From positions 496,001-560,000 of the forward strand of contig NZ_JAASQR010000003.1 in NCBI RefSeq assembly GCF_011762025.1: a DNA stretch of 64,000 bases, read 5' to 3'. Within the stretch, counting starts at the first letter, position 1, and every line of letters begins with the position of its first letter. A program made the translations under genes and the position numbers. The stretch comes from Sphingobium vermicomposti. GTDB taxonomy: Bacteria > Pseudomonadota > Alphaproteobacteria > Sphingomonadales > Sphingomonadaceae. The notes under the pieces were generated by a model. That model saw only the letters and a list, made by a program, of their open reading frames with translations, ran no database searches and was not told where the DNA came from. Shown here piece after piece: positions 8,239-17,893 of the stretch.

Positions 8239-11010
8239 GTGTCGCCTAATCGAACAGACGTGATCGACCCTGCCGCCCTGCCCGCCCTTCACGCCAGCCA
8301 TGGTGGCATCTGGCTGCGCGACGGGTCGAGCACGCAGGCGGTAGCCAAGGGCAACGCGATCGGGCGCGCGGCGGAAACGCCGGTCCTGCTGCTCAATGCG
8401 CCGCTGACGGGGCAGAGGCTGGGCTATCCCGACCTGAACGGGCTGGACCTGCTGGAACTGTGGGCCTTTGTGCACCCTGCCCGCTTTCTTGTGCCCACGG
8501 CCAAGGGACTGGCAGAGGCACTGGGGCTGGAACGGCCCACAGCCGAAGCGGATATTCCCGCATTGTTGCAATCGGCAACAGCCGCCTTGCTCAGCATATT
8601 GGAAGGTTCCGATTGGGCCGAACGCGAAGGCGGCTGGACCAGCGCCCAGTCGCTTCATCGCCTCCGCTGGCCCTGGAGCCCCCTGGTCGCACCGCGTATC
8701 CGCCGCCCCGCCGAAGCAGAACGCTGGCTGTTTACCCGACTGCCCGAATGGGACGAAGCGCCACCCCGACCCGCCGCCCGATCCATCGCTTTGCAGGAGG
8801 AAGCGGTGCTGTCGCGCCTTTCCGACCTTACCGGCGCACAGGCCGAAGCTCGGCCGGGCCAGCGCGCCTATGCGGCGGCGGCGGTGGAGGCTTTCCTGCC
8901 CCGCGCGCACCGTGATCAGCCCAACATGTTGCTGGCCGAAGCGGGGACAGGCATCGGCAAGACGCTGGGCTATCTGGCCCCGGCGTCCCTATGGGCGACA
9001 CAGGCGCAGGGTACGGTGTGGATTTCCACCTATACCAAGGCGCTGCAACGACAGCTTGATCGCGAAAGCCTGCGCCTGTTCCCTGACCCCGCGACCGCCG
9101 CGCGGCGTGTCGTGGTGCGCAAGGGCCGGGAAAATTATCTTTGCCTGCTCAATCTGGAGGATGCGCTGCAAGGCGGCTTTGCCGGACGCGCCGCCATATT
9201 GGCGCAGTTGGTGGCGCGCTGGGCGGCCTACAGCAAGGATGGCGACATGGTCGGCGGCGACCTGCCCGGCTGGTTGCCTACCCTGTTCCGGCGCAATGGA
9301 TCGACCGCGCTGACCGACCGGCGGGGCGAGTGCATCTATGCGGGATGTCCGCATTACCGCAAATGCTTCATCGAACGGTCTGCGCGCGCGTCCGCCGAAG
9401 CGGATATCGTCATCGCCAACCATGCGCTGGTAATGATCAACGCCGCGCGCGGCCGGGAAACCGGGCAGCGCCCCCAACGCATCGTTTTCGACGAAGGCCA
9501 CCATCTGTTCGACGCGGCTGACGCAACCTTTTCCGTGGCGCTATCCGGGCATGAAGCGATCGAGCTGCGCCGTTGGATCATGGGACCGGAAGGCTCTTCG
9601 CGCGGGCGGCGGCGCGGGCTGGCGGCGCGCCTGTCCGACCTTGCCAGCTATGATGAGGAAGGCGGCGATGCCATCCGCGCGGCGGCGGACGCGGCGCGGG
9701 CCTTGCCCGCCGACGAATGGCTGAAGCGCATCGTCGCGGGCGAACCATTCGGCCCGGTCGAACAGCTGCTCGCCGCCGTGCGCGGGACCGTATATGCGCG
9801 CGCCGCCGATACGGGCGAGGCGGATGCTGGCTATGGGCTGGAAACGGAGCTGGCCGAACCTGACGGGGCGCTGGTGGAGGCTGCGCAGGATGCCGCGCTG
9901 GCGCTGGATGCGCTGCTGCGTCCGCTCGCCCGGCTCGCCAAGCGGTTGGAAGCGGTAGTGGAGGACGCGCCGGACTGGCTGGACGGTGCGGCGCGGGCCC
10001 GGATCGAAGGCGCGATCGCGTCGCTCGGCTGGCGGCGTGACCTGATCACGGCATGGCTGGCTTTGCTCGCACGGATCGGTGGACCTGCCGACCCGGACTA
10101 TGTCGACTGGCTGACGGTCGACCGGGTAGAGGGGCGCGAATATGACATAGGCGTCCACCGCCACTGGCTCGACCCCACCCGGCCCCTTGCCGAAACAGTG
10201 TTGAAGCCCGCCCATGGCGTGCTCGTCACTTCGGCGACGCTCAAGGGTGGCGGCGACTGGAGCAATGCCGAAAGCCGCAGCGGCGCTGCCCACCTGGCAC
10301 GCGGAGCGCAGCGGTTCGAAGCGGCCAGCCCCTTCGACTATCCCAGCCGCGCCGAAGTGCTGATCGTCACCGATATCAAGCGCGGCGACATCGCTGCCCT
10401 GTCGGGTGCCTATGCCCGGCTGATCGAAGCGGCGGGCGGCGGCACGCTGGGCCTGTTCACCGCCATCCGGCGGTTGCGGGCGGTCCACGCACGGATCGCC
10501 GACCGGCTCGCACGGGGCGGGCTGCCGCTTTACGCACAGCATGTCGATCCAATGGACACCGGCACGTTGATCGACATTTTCCGCGACGATCCGCGCGCGT
10601 CGCTGTTGGGTACGGACGCCCTGCGCGATGGCGTGGACGTGCCGGGCCAGTCGCTGCGGCTGGTGGTGATGGAGGGGGTTCCTTGGTCCAAACCCACCGT
10701 GCTTCATGCCGCGCGGCGACTTGCTGGCGGCGGCGCGGCCTATGACGACCGGCTGATCCGCGCCAGATTGGCCCAGGCCTTCGGTCGGCTGATCCGCCGT
10801 GCGGAAGATAGCGGCAGCTTCGTCATTCTGTCGGCCGCCATGCCCAGCCGCCTGCTCAGCGCCTTTCCGCCTGGCACGCCTATCCGGCGGGTGACATTGG
10901 ATGAAGCGATCATAGCGGTCAGCGCCCATTCCCGCGCTGGCATTGGCGGCGGTGCGGCGCTACGGCATCAGGACGACGAATCCGGCACGCACGACCTGGA
11001 GCAAAGATGA
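8239..11010 (+). CDS. DinG/XPD-like iron-sulfur superfamily 2 DNA helicase
   Basis: The 923-residue protein is an ATP-dependent 5'-3' helicase of the DinG/XPD type. Walker A EAGTGIGKT is at 234-242 and the Walker B box DEGH at 418-421. Four cysteines placed as in FeS helicases (302, 365, 370, 376) should hold a [4Fe-4S] cluster. The last third (GTDALRDGVDVPGQSL, FGRLIRR) is the second RecA-like domain. The first 180 residues resemble a DEDD exonuclease domain in places (DLLELWAFVHP) but lack clear catalytic acids, so this looks like a degenerate exonuclease module. The start is a GTG without a clear ribosome site, so the N-terminus is the least certain part. It overlaps the next gene by ATGA. 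Confidence 0.85.
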   Translation: MSPNRTDVIDPAALPALHASHGGIWLRDGSSTQAVAKGNAIGRAAETPVLLLNAPLTGQRLGYPDLNGLDLLELWAFVHPARFLVPTAKGLAEALGLERPTAEADIPALLQSATAALLSILEGSDWAEREGGWTSAQSLHRLRWPWSPLVAPRIRRPAEAERWLFTRLPEWDEAPPRPAARSIALQEEAVLSRLSDLTGAQAEARPGQRAYAAAAVEAFLPRAHRDQPNMLLAEAGTGIGKTLGYLAPASLWATQAQGTVWISTYTKALQRQLDRESLRLFPDPATAARRVVVRKGRENYLCLLNLEDALQGGFAGRAAILAQLVARWAAYSKDGDMVGGDLPGWLPTLFRRNGSTALTDRRGECIYAGCPHYRKCFIERSARASAEADIVIANHALVMINAARGRETGQRPQRIVFDEGHHLFDAADATFSVALSGHEAIELRRWIMGPEGSSRGRRRGLAARLSDLASYDEEGGDAIRAAADAARALPADEWLKRIVAGEPFGPVEQLLAAVRGTVYARAADTGEADAGYGLETELAEPDGALVEAAQDAALALDALLRPLARLAKRLEAVVEDAPDWLDGAARARIEGAIASLGWRRDLITAWLALLARIGGPADPDYVDWLTVDRVEGREYDIGVHRHWLDPTRPLAETVLKPAHGVLVTSATLKGGGDWSNAESRSGAAHLARGAQRFEAASPFDYPSRAEVLIVTDIKRGDIAALSGAYARLIEAAGGGTLGLFTAIRRLRAVHARIADRLARGGLPLYAQHVDPMDTGTLIDIFRDDPRASLLGTDALRDGVDVPGQSLRLVVMEGVPWSKPTVLHAARRLAGGGAAYDDRLIRARLAQAFGRLIRRAEDSGSFVILSAAMPSRLLSAFPPGTPIRRVTLDEAIIAVSAHSRAGIGGGAALRHQDDESGTHDLEQR

Positions 11011-11549
11011 AGCGGCTGACCCTTTTCCGCCATGCCAAATCCGACTGGGACGATCCGGTAGCACGCGATTTCGATAGGCCACTTAATCGACGGGGAGAAA
11101 AGGCGGCATTGATCGTTGGCCAGTTCGCCCGGTCGCACAATATGCAGTTCGACATGCTGGTCGCGTCGCCCGCCGTGCGCGTCACGCAGACATTGGACAC
11201 TTTCCTGGCTGGCTATGGCGACCCGCTTGAGCCGCACTGGGACCGGCGCATTTATCTGGCGTCGGCGGCCACCTTGTTTGACGTGATCCGCGACCTGCCC
11301 GAAACCGCGGACAGCGTGTTGATGGCGGGACATAATCCGGGGCTGGAGGAACTGATATTGGAACTTGTGCCCGATAATGGGGCAAGCCCGCTGCGGGAGG
11401 ATGTCGAGGTCAAGTTTCCGACTGCCAGCCTGGCGGCGATGGATCTGGCGATCGACCATTGGACCGAAGCGCGCAAGAATGTCGCAACGCTGGCGAGCTT
11501 CATTCGCCCCCGTGATATCGATCCTGCGCTCGGTCCCGGATCACGCTGA
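11007..11549 (+). CDS. SixA-like histidine phosphatase
   Basis: This 180-residue protein carries the RHG-type phosphatase signature as RHAKS (Arg8, His9) and the second active-site histidine in MAGHNPGLEE. The family includes SixA, which removes phosphate from histidine phosphotransfer proteins, and other small phosphomonoesterases. The start overlaps the helicase stop by four bases (ATGA), so the two are translationally coupled. Nothing in sequence names the substrate. Confidence 0.85.
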   Translation: MKRLTLFRHAKSDWDDPVARDFDRPLNRRGEKAALIVGQFARSHNMQFDMLVASPAVRVTQTLDTFLAGYGDPLEPHWDRRIYLASAATLFDVIRDLPETADSVLMAGHNPGLEELILELVPDNGASPLREDVEVKFPTASLAAMDLAIDHWTEARKNVATLASFIRPRDIDPALGPGSR

Positions 11550-11599
11550 ACCCAAGCGGCTGAAGGCATTGTCGGCGCGGGTGCAACGCCTTTCCCGCG

Positions 11600-11974
11600 T
11601 CAGGGGATATCCACCGCGCGCGCCAATGTAGCGCGAATGGATTGAAGCCGTTCAAGAATATCCTGCGACTGCTGGGCATGGGCCGACGCCTCTGGCGCAG
11701 GATTGCTGCGGACCGGCACCGGTTTGGCACCCCCATCGGCAAGCGCCTTTTGCGCACCACGGACAGTGAAACCTTCGACATTCAGCAACTGGTTGATGCG
11801 CTGAACAAGGGCCACATCAGCCGGGCGGTAGTAACGCCGGTTGCCCGACCGTTGCAGCGGTCGCAATTGAGGAAAGCGCGTTTCCCAATAACGCAAAATA
11901 TGCTGGGGAAGGCCCAGTTCCGCCGACAGTTCACTGATCGTCAGAAATGCGCCGTCTGCCTTGTCCATATCCAT
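11600..11974 (-). CDS. MerR-family transcriptional regulator downstream of ihfA
   Basis: The product has an N-terminal MerR winged helix (LTISELSAELGLPQHILRYWE, then RRYYRPADVALVQRI) and a short helical tail rich in Ala/Pro. No metal-binding cysteine cluster is seen, so it is not of the metal-sensing kind. I place the start at ATG 11974 (MDMDKADG); the frame is open to an ATG at 12007 that would add 11 residues. It is the last gene of the rpmF-plsX-fabH-ihfA-merR series; the same ihfA-merR pairing is widespread in Proteobacteria. Its targets are unknown. Confidence 0.85.
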   Translation of the reverse strand: MDMDKADGAFLTISELSAELGLPQHILRYWETRFPQLRPLQRSGNRRYYRPADVALVQRINQLLNVEGFTVRGAQKALADGGAKPVPVRSNPAPEASAHAQQSQDILERLQSIRATLARAVDIP

Positions 11975-12042
11975 GATGTTGCACCCATAGTCGCCCAAAG
12001 GCAACATGGCAGCGCTTCAAAGATCAGTCCCTAATCGCCCCA

Positions 12043-12339
12043 TCAGGACGCGGCGACGCGGTCCCGCATGGTCTGGCTGGCGCGGAAGGTGAGTACCCGG
12101 CGCGGTTCGATCGGCACTTCAACGCCCGTCTTGGGATTGCGGCCCATGCGCTCGGTCTTGTCGCGCAGCACGAAGGTGCCGAAACTGGATATCTTCACAT
12201 TCTCGCCACGTTCCAGCGCCGCGGACATATGTTCCAATATGGATTCGATAATGGCGGCAGACTCTGCGCGCGAAAGGCCGATATGACGGTTCACGCTTTC
12301 GGCGAGATCCGCACGCGTCAATGTGCCGGAAGCAGTCAT
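12043..12339 (-). CDS. ihfA: integration host factor alpha subunit
   Basis: The 98-residue product is a DNA-bending HU/IHF protein: [18 protein letters not shown] at the N-terminus, [17 protein letters not shown] in the middle, and the beta-arm [21 protein letters not shown] with the intercalating Pro. The IHF-alpha assignment rests on these residues and on the position between fabH and a merR gene. The ATG at 12339 has a GGTGGGG ribosome site; the frame is open upstream to 12423 but the extension has no family similarity. IHF acts as an alpha/beta heterodimer in recombination, replication and transcription; the beta subunit is not in the window. Confidence 0.92.
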   Translation of the reverse strand: MTASGTLTRADLAESVNRHIGLSRAESAAIIESILEHMSAALERGENVKISSFGTFVLRDKTERMGRNPKTGVEVPIEPRRVLTFRASQTMRDRVAAS

Positions 12340-12465
12340 GATTCGTCCCCACCTACACCCGCTTGATATTTCGCGGATTTCAACGATTGATTTTGCGACA
12401 AGCTGAGCGATTCTGCAAGGCAAGTTGCAGGGAAAAGTCCATGAAATTGCCGCAAATAGAGACGA

Positions 12466-13434
12466 TCAGACCCGCAGCACGCATGCGCCCCAGGTGAAGC
12501 CGCCGCCCATGGCTTCCAGCACGAGCAAATCGCCCGGCTGTATCCGCCCGTCGCGCGTGGCAAGATCAAGCGCCAAAGGCACCGAAGCGGCCGATGTATT
12601 GGCGTGGCGGTCTACGGTCATCACCACCTTGTCAGGCGACAGTTTGAGCTTGCGAGCGGTCGCGTCCAGGATGCGCGCATTGGCCTGATGCGGGATCAGC
12701 CAGTCGATTTCAGTGGGGGCAAGGCCCGCCAGTTCCATGACTTCCGTCAGCACCGAAGCCAGGTTGACGACGGCGTGGCGGAACACTTCCTGCCCCTTCA
12801 TGCGCAACTTGCCCACCGTCTGGGTGGTCGATGGGCCGCCATCCACATAAAGCAGCTGGTTGTGACGCCCATCGGCGTGAAGTTTGGATGATAATATGCC
12901 GCGCTTGCCATCGGTGCTTTCTTCCGCGCCAAGCACGATCGCGCCAGCGCCGTCACCGAACAGGACGCAGGTGGTGCGATCTTCCCAATCCAGGATGCGG
13001 CTGAAGGTTTCCGAACCGATGACCAGCGCGCGCTGGGCCGCGCCGGACCGGATCATGCTGTCGGCGACGGTCACGGCATAGAGGAAGCCGGAACATACCG
13101 CAGCCACGTCGAAGGCGACGCAATCGTCGATGCCCAGCGCCGCCTGCACCAGCGTCGCGCTGGCAGGAAAGGTCTGATCGGGTGTCGCGGTCGCCAGGAT
13201 GATGAGGTCGATATCCTGCGGCGAAAGGCCCGCCATATCCAGGGCAGCGCGGGCGGCCCCGGTCGCAAGGCTGGCCGTCGTTTCACCTTCGCCCGCAATG
13301 TGGCGGTTGCGGATGCCGGTGCGTTCGACAATCCATTCGTCGCTCGTCTCGACGGTCTGCGCCAGTTCGGCATTGCTGACCGCACGGACCGGCAGCGCGG
13401 AACCGGTGCCCAGAAGAACGGATCTGCGGATCAC
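12466..13434 (-). CDS. fabH: 3-oxoacyl-ACP synthase III (KAS III)
   Basis: The 322-residue enzyme condenses acetyl-CoA with malonyl-ACP to start fatty acid synthesis. The Cys-His-Asn triad is in place: Cys114 in [10 protein letters not shown], His249 in [10 protein letters not shown] and Asn279 in [20 protein letters not shown] and the C-terminal [13 protein letters not shown] are also typical. It overlaps plsX by four bases (ATGA), so the two are coupled. The order rpmF-plsX-fabH is conserved in many bacteria and links phospholipid and fatty acid synthesis. Confidence 0.97.
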   Translation of the reverse strand: MIRRSVLLGTGSALPVRAVSNAELAQTVETSDEWIVERTGIRNRHIAGEGETTASLATGAARAALDMAGLSPQDIDLIILATATPDQTFPASATLVQAALGIDDCVAFDVAAVCSGFLYAVTVADSMIRSGAAQRALVIGSETFSRILDWEDRTTCVLFGDGAGAIVLGAEESTDGKRGILSSKLHADGRHNQLLYVDGGPSTTQTVGKLRMKGQEVFRHAVVNLASVLTEVMELAGLAPTEIDWLIPHQANARILDATARKLKLSPDKVVMTVDRHANTSAASVPLALDLATRDGRIQPGDLLVLEAMGGGFTWGACVLRV

Positions 13435-14489
13435 TTTGCGGTCAGCTCCTGTTTCGACGCAACCGCAGACAGCGACGCTATGCCTGCCATATCGGCGGCG
13501 ATGCGCCGGGTGATGTCTTCTTCCAGCAACCGCGCAGCGACATGAACCGCATTGGCGACTCCCTTGTCATTGGCGCTGCCATGGCTTTTCACCACCACGC
13601 CGTTGAGGCCCAGGAATACTGCACCATTATGGTTGTTGGGGTCCAGATGATGTTTCAGCAAATGCATCGCAGGCTTCGAAATCAGGAAGCCAATCTTGGA
13701 CCGAATGGAGCTGGTGAAGGCGGTGCGCAGCAGGTCGGTGACGAACCGGGCCGTGCCCTCCGCTGTCTTGAGCGCGACATTGCCGGAAAAGCCATCGCTG
13801 ACGATCACGTCCGCATCGCCCCGACCGATCTTGTCGCCTTCGGTAAAGCCCTCGAACGACAGCGGCAGGGTGGCGGCGGCCCGCAGCATGGCGGCGGCGT
13901 CGCGGATTTCCTCCGTGCCCTTCATTTCCTCGGTGCCGATATTCATGAGCCGGACGCGGGGACGGTCCAGGTCGAACGCGATGCGGGCATAGGCCGCCCC
14001 CATCACCGCGAACTGCACCAGGTTGCGGGCATCGCATTCGGTGTTGGCACCCAGGTCCAGCATGACCACATCATTGTCGCCAAGCGTGGGCAGCAGCGCC
14101 GCCAACGCCGGGCGATCGATCCCCGGCATGGTACGCAGAGCCACTTTCGCCATCGCCATCAGCGCGCCGGTATTGCCCGCAGACACGGCGGCCCCGGCTT
14201 CGCCAGCCTTCACCGCAGCGATGGCCATACTCATGGAGCTGGCCTTCTTGCGAATGGCGACGCTGGGCTTGTCCCCGGCATCCACCACGTCCTTGGCATG
14301 AACGACTTCAGAGGCGGCGCGCAGATTCGGATGATTGTCGAGCGCGGACTTGATCCGCGACTCGTCCCCGAACAGCGTGAAGCGCAGCCCTTCGTGACGA
14401 TGGCGGGCAAGCGCCACGCCAGCGATCATCACGCGCACGCCTTCATCCCCGCCCATCGCGTCGATTGCGATTCGCGGCTGGCTGGACAC
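13431..14489 (-). CDS. plsX: phosphate acyltransferase PlsX
   Basis: The 352-residue protein makes acyl-phosphate from acyl-ACP for phospholipid synthesis. The opening [21 protein letters not shown] and the later [32 protein letters not shown] and [14 protein letters not shown] segments are hallmark PlsX motifs. It overlaps fabH by four bases and starts 32 bases after rpmF. The protein is a soluble, peripheral membrane enzyme. Confidence 0.97.
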   Translation of the reverse strand: MSSQPRIAIDAMGGDEGVRVMIAGVALARHRHEGLRFTLFGDESRIKSALDNHPNLRAASEVVHAKDVVDAGDKPSVAIRKKASSMSMAIAAVKAGEAGAAVSAGNTGALMAMAKVALRTMPGIDRPALAALLPTLGDNDVVMLDLGANTECDARNLVQFAVMGAAYARIAFDLDRPRVRLMNIGTEEMKGTEEIRDAAAMLRAAATLPLSFEGFTEGDKIGRGDADVIVSDGFSGNVALKTAEGTARFVTDLLRTAFTSSIRSKIGFLISKPAMHLLKHHLDPNNHNGAVFLGLNGVVVKSHGSANDKGVANAVHVAARLLEEDITRRIAADMAGIASLSAVASKQELTAK

Positions 14490-14521
14490 TTCAGGACACC
14501 TTTACAGGAGAGAGAGTGTCG

Positions 14522-14701
14522 TTACGCCCCGACAGCAACGACTTCACGGCCATTATAGTGGCCGCAGGCCTCGCACAGATTGTGCGGGCGCTTGAGTTCA
14601 CCGCAATTCGAGCATTCCTGGAACGCTTCGACGCGCAGCGCATCATGGCTGCGGCGCATGCCACGGCGGGACGGGGTAGTTTTCCTCTTTGGGACAGCCA
14701 T
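14522..14701 (-). CDS. rpmF: 50S ribosomal protein L32
   Basis: A 59-codon frame from ATG 14701 to TAA at 14522-14524 encodes [20 protein letters not shown] followed by a zinc-ribbon with Cys30, Cys33, Cys43 and Cys46 (ECSNC and LCEAC). This is L32 of the large ribosomal subunit in its Cys-containing form. It is immediately upstream of plsX and probably first in the operon rpmF-plsX-fabH-ihfA-merR. Confidence 0.97.
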   Translation of the reverse strand: MAVPKRKTTPSRRGMRRSHDALRVEAFQECSNCGELKRPHNLCEACGHYNGREVVAVGA

Positions 14702-14911
14702 GTCGGCACCTTATTCCGTAATTATCTGGTTGTGCAACCGGCCAGTATCCGACGGGAAACGACGCCACAGGCGCCGCAGACCCATGCGGCCCGGGTGATC
14801 GCGAAGCCATGCGCCTATAGCCTTTTTTGATCGGGGCGCAAGTCCTTCCTTGCCCTTGGCACCGCTGCCTTTACCCTGCCGACCGTTGAAAAGCCGAGGG
14901 AGGAAGACAAC

Positions 14912-15343
14912 ATGCTGCTGCCGATCACGCTGACGCTGGCCGCCGCCTGCGCATTTCTGAACCTGTGGCTGGCGACGCGCTGCGTGAGGATTCGGTTGGC
15001 CAGCAAGACATTGCATGGCGATGGCGGCGATCCGTTGCTGGCGCGGCGGATGCGCGCGCAAGCGAACTTCGTTGAATACACGCCGCTGGTCCTTATCCTT
15101 TTTGCTCTGGTGGAACTGGCGATCGGTTCCCCGGCGTGGCTGTGGATCATGGCATGCGCTTATGCCGTCGCGCGGATCGCCCACCCGCTGGGCATGGACG
15201 CCGATCATCCCACGCCCTGGCGGGCCGTAGGCGCCATGCTGACCTGGGCCGTAATGGTCGCTCTGGCCATTGCGGCGCTCTATGTCGCCTATAGCGCGAC
15301 GCGGGAGGTTCCCGCCCCGCCCGCGCTTGCGGCCCAGGTTTAG
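14912..15343 (+). CDS. MAPEG-family membrane protein
   Basis: This 143-residue protein has four hydrophobic segments and the MAPEG (membrane-associated eicosanoid/glutathione metabolism) pattern: RRMRAQANFVEYTPLVLILFAL with the conserved Asn-Glu, then ARIAHPLGM. A strong GGGAGGAAG ribosome site precedes the ATG. Bacterial members often have glutathione-related or unknown roles. It diverges from rpmF, leaving 210 bases for both promoters. Confidence 0.85.
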   Translation: MLLPITLTLAAACAFLNLWLATRCVRIRLASKTLHGDGGDPLLARRMRAQANFVEYTPLVLILFALVELAIGSPAWLWIMACAYAVARIAHPLGMDADHPTPWRAVGAMLTWAVMVALAIAALYVAYSATREVPAPPALAAQV

Positions 15344-15348
15344 GCCGT

Positions 15349-16005
15349 TCAGGCCAGCACGGCGTCACCCACAAAGGGGTTGGTGCGGCGTTCATGGGCG
15401 AAATTGCTCATGGGGCCGTGTCCCGGCACAAACGCCGTATCGCCGCCCAAGGGCCAAAGCTTCCCGGTGATTGCGTCTATCAGATGCTGGTGGTTCCCCA
15501 TCGGGAAGTCCGTCCGCCCGATCGACCCCTGGAACAGCACGTCACCCACAATGGCAAGCTTGCTGGGCGCATGATGGAAGACGACATGGCCTGGCGTGTG
15601 GCCGGGGCAGTGATAGACGTCCAGCGTCAGATCGCCGACGGTGACCTGGTCGCCATCGGCGAGCCAGCGATCCGGTTCGAACATCTGGCCGTTCACCCCA
15701 TAGTTGCGGCCATCCTCCTCCAGCCGGTTGATCCAGAAGCGGTCGGCTTCATGGGGGCCTTCGATGGGCACGCCCAGTTCCTTGGCGAGTATGCCCGCTT
15801 CCCCGCAATGGTCGATATGGCCATGGGTCACCAATATCTTTTCGATGGTGACGCCCTGTTGCTCCGCCGCTGCTTTCAGGCGCGGCAGATCGCCGCCCGG
15901 ATCGACGAACGCGCCGCGATTGGTGGCGGTGCACCAGAACAGGGTGCAATTCTGCTGCAGGGGCGTGACGGGGATCAGCGCGGCTTTGAGCGGAGGAGTG
16001 GTCAT
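15349..16005 (-). CDS. MBL-fold metallo-hydrolase (glyoxalase II-like)
   Basis: The 218-residue protein has the metallo-beta-lactamase signature THGHIDHCGEAG, a later metal-ligand His in CPGHTPGHVVFH, Asp in IVGDVLFQGSIGRTD and the last His in VPGHGPMSNF. This layout is that of hydroxyacylglutathione hydrolase-like enzymes (YcbL type). The ATG at 16005 begins MTTPPLKAALIPVTPLQQNC; an upstream open extension overlaps the Rrf2 gene and is not credible. It follows the Rrf2 gene by 38 bases. Confidence 0.9.
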   Translation of the reverse strand: MTTPPLKAALIPVTPLQQNCTLFWCTATNRGAFVDPGGDLPRLKAAAEQQGVTIEKILVTHGHIDHCGEAGILAKELGVPIEGPHEADRFWINRLEEDGRNYGVNGQMFEPDRWLADGDQVTVGDLTLDVYHCPGHTPGHVVFHHAPSKLAIVGDVLFQGSIGRTDFPMGNHQHLIDAITGKLWPLGGDTAFVPGHGPMSNFAHERRTNPFVGDAVLA

Positions 16006-16043
16006 GGCGGAGATGTGGCGAAGCTGCGCGCGCGGCGCAAGGG

Positions 16044-16472
16044 CTACTCTACCTCTTCCGCCAGTCCGAGCGGTTCGGCCAGGCTGATGCCGTCCAGCAC
16101 CTTTGCCGTTTCGTCCCGCACGCGCAACATGACGCGGTGCAAGCGGCATTCCGATTCGGGCAGGCAGTTGGTGCAGCTTTCATGCGCAAAACGGCTGGCA
16201 CAGGGCGTCAGCGCCAGCGAGCCGCGCGTCAGCCGAACGATGTCGCCATAGCTGATGTCGATGGGGGCCAGCGCCAGCCAATAGCCGCCGTCCCGCCCCC
16301 GCTGCGTCGCCACCAGGCCTTCGCGGGACATTTCCGACAGGATGACCGTCAGGAACTTTGCCGGGATATTCTGCCGCGTGGCAATTTCATTGAGGGGCAC
16401 GGGCCCCTGGCGGTAGCGGTCGGCGAGATGCTGGAGCGCGCGGATGGCGTAACGGGTCTTCTGCGAAAGCAT
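16044..16472 (-). CDS. Rrf2-family transcriptional regulator with cysteine cluster
   Basis: The 142-residue protein starts MLSQKTRYAIRALQHLADR, the typical Rrf2 winged-helix opening, and has GGYWLALAP in the wing. The spacing CASRFAHESCTNCLPESEC gives cysteines placed like the Fe-S ligands of IscR/NsrR/RsrR-type sensors, so an iron-sulfur cluster sensing redox or iron status is likely. It is upstream of an MBL hydrolase on the same strand. No isc/suf genes are nearby, so it is not named IscR here. Confidence 0.9.
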   Translation of the reverse strand: MLSQKTRYAIRALQHLADRYRQGPVPLNEIATRQNIPAKFLTVILSEMSREGLVATQRGRDGGYWLALAPIDISYGDIVRLTRGSLALTPCASRFAHESCTNCLPESECRLHRVMLRVRDETAKVLDGISLAEPLGLAEEVE

Positions 16473-16523
16473 GGCCCCGTTATTCGCCCCTCGACCTCAT
16501 TTGACAAGCCGCCGCGCCGCCGG

Positions 16524-16880
16524 TCAGGCCTTCACGCCTGCCAGCGCGTTTTCATAGGTCGTCGCCTTGAAGCCCACGACGATTGCCCCGCCGACTTCCA
16601 GAATGGGCCGCTTGATCATCGACGGGTTGGTCGTCATCAGCAGGATCGCCTTGTCCGCGTCGATATGCGCCTTGTCGCCCGCGTCCAGCGCCTTGAAGGT
16701 GGTGCCGGAACGGTTGAGGATGGTTTCCCATCCATGTTCCATCACCCATTCCTCCAGCTTTGCCTTGTCGACGCCGGACACCTTATAGTCGTGGAAGCTG
16801 TAGGCCACGCGCTCATTATCCAGGAAATTGCGCGCCTTCTTGATCGTGTCGCAATTTTTGATGCCGTACATGGTAATCAT
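16524..16880 (-). CDS. ArsC/Spx-like thioredoxin-fold protein (YffB type)
   Basis: The 118-residue protein opens MITMYGIKNCDTIKKARNFL, with a single Cys where ArsC has its catalytic Cys, and carries SMIKRPILE with the family's conserved arginine. This is the YffB/Spx branch of the ArsC superfamily rather than true arsenate reductase; YffB-type proteins use glutathione. No arsenic genes are nearby. It starts four bases below the stop of the RidA-like gene on the same strand, so the two probably share a transcript. Confidence 0.88.
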   Translation of the reverse strand: MITMYGIKNCDTIKKARNFLDNERVAYSFHDYKVSGVDKAKLEEWVMEHGWETILNRSGTTFKALDAGDKAHIDADKAILLMTTNPSMIKRPILEVGGAIVVGFKATTYENALAGVKA

Positions 16881-16884
16881 GGGG

Positions 16885-17265
16885 TCAGCCTTTGAACGCG
16901 GTGACTTCGACTTCGACCTTCATCTCCGGCTTGATAAGGCCGGTGACGATGCAGCTGGCTGCGGGGCGGATGTCGCCGAATATGGGGGCGGTCGCCTGGC
17001 CCAGATCGTCCCAATAAGCGGGGTCGGTGATATAATAGGTCACGCGCACCACATCGGCGAAGGAAAAACCCGCTTCGTCCAGCGCCCGGCCGATGACTTT
17101 CAGCGCATTGGCGGTCTGCTCAACGACGCTGTCGGGCATCACCTTGGTTTCCGGGTCGGTGCCGGTGGTCCCGGCGACGAAGCACCAGTCGCCCTGGACG
17201 ACGGCGCGGGAATAGCCGACCTGCGCTTCGAACGGCGAGCCCGAGGAAATGAGTTTGCGCGACAT
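16885..17265 (-). CDS. RidA-family (YjgF/YER057c) protein
   Basis: From ATG 17265 the product is 126 residues beginning MSRKLISSGSPFEAQVGYSRA. The RidA fold motifs are GDWCFVAGTTGTDPET, VVRVTYYITDPAYWDDLGQATAPIFGD in the middle, and RPAASCIVTGLIKPEMKVEVEVTA at the end. RidA members deaminate reactive enamine/imine intermediates; the active-site arginine here would be the Arg in DIRPAASC. The frame is open further upstream but the extension has no similarity. It is followed after three bases by the ArsC-like gene. Confidence 0.9.
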   Translation of the reverse strand: MSRKLISSGSPFEAQVGYSRAVVQGDWCFVAGTTGTDPETKVMPDSVVEQTANALKVIGRALDEAGFSFADVVRVTYYITDPAYWDDLGQATAPIFGDIRPAASCIVTGLIKPEMKVEVEVTAFKG

Positions 17266-17401
17266 GGGAGGGTTCCTTCGAGCGGAAACGGGGAAAGGAT
17301 TGGGGCGGCTCTTGCCCCTTGCCGCCGCCGCTGTCCAGAGGCTTTCGACTGGTGAGGAACGGCGGCGCGGCTGATCCGTTGATGGGCCAAGGAGACATGC
17401 C

Positions 17402-17707
17402 ATGGACCAAGCCGACAAAGACCGCATCCCCGACCCGATCGAGGAAAATGACGAGCAGAGGGACAGCGGATCGCAGGCGCAGGATGTCGCCGACGATGCG
17501 CGGGTCCGCAGCACCGACCTGTCCGAAGACAGCGAGCGCGGCGGCAAGGCCAATCCCGCCCAGATCATCCCCGACGACACCCCCGACCTGGTCGAGCGGA
17601 TGGAGGGAATGAACCGTTCCGGTCGGATCGACATGGACGCCTTCGCCGGGGAGCCGCAGATGGATGATGAGGAGGATTCGCTGGGTCCTACAGAGCGGCA
17701 ACGCTGA
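17402..17707 (+). CDS. small acidic protein of unknown function
   Basis: This 101-residue frame is strongly acidic and polar, with no signal peptide, membrane segment or known motif. The central PAQIIPDDTPDLVERMEGMNRSGRIDMDAF is the only region of mixed character and looks like the ordered part. An AGGAG ribosome site lies at about 17390-17394, eight bases before the ATG, which supports expression. I do not recognise a characterised family. Confidence 0.65.
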   Translation: MDQADKDRIPDPIEENDEQRDSGSQAQDVADDARVRSTDLSEDSERGGKANPAQIIPDDTPDLVERMEGMNRSGRIDMDAFAGEPQMDDEEDSLGPTERQR

Positions 17708-17893
17708 CTTGACGGCTGGGCGAACATAACCTGCCATAAGCGCCACATGCTCCTGCGAAGGCAGGAGCCCAGTCCAACTATGGAATTGGGGCGCCAACGA
17801 TTCAGCGGACCATTACCCCACCCCGCGCCATAACGGAGGTTGATCGGATCAGCTTGAGCGAGCGGCGCAGGGACCGCCGCCTATGCTGGCGGC

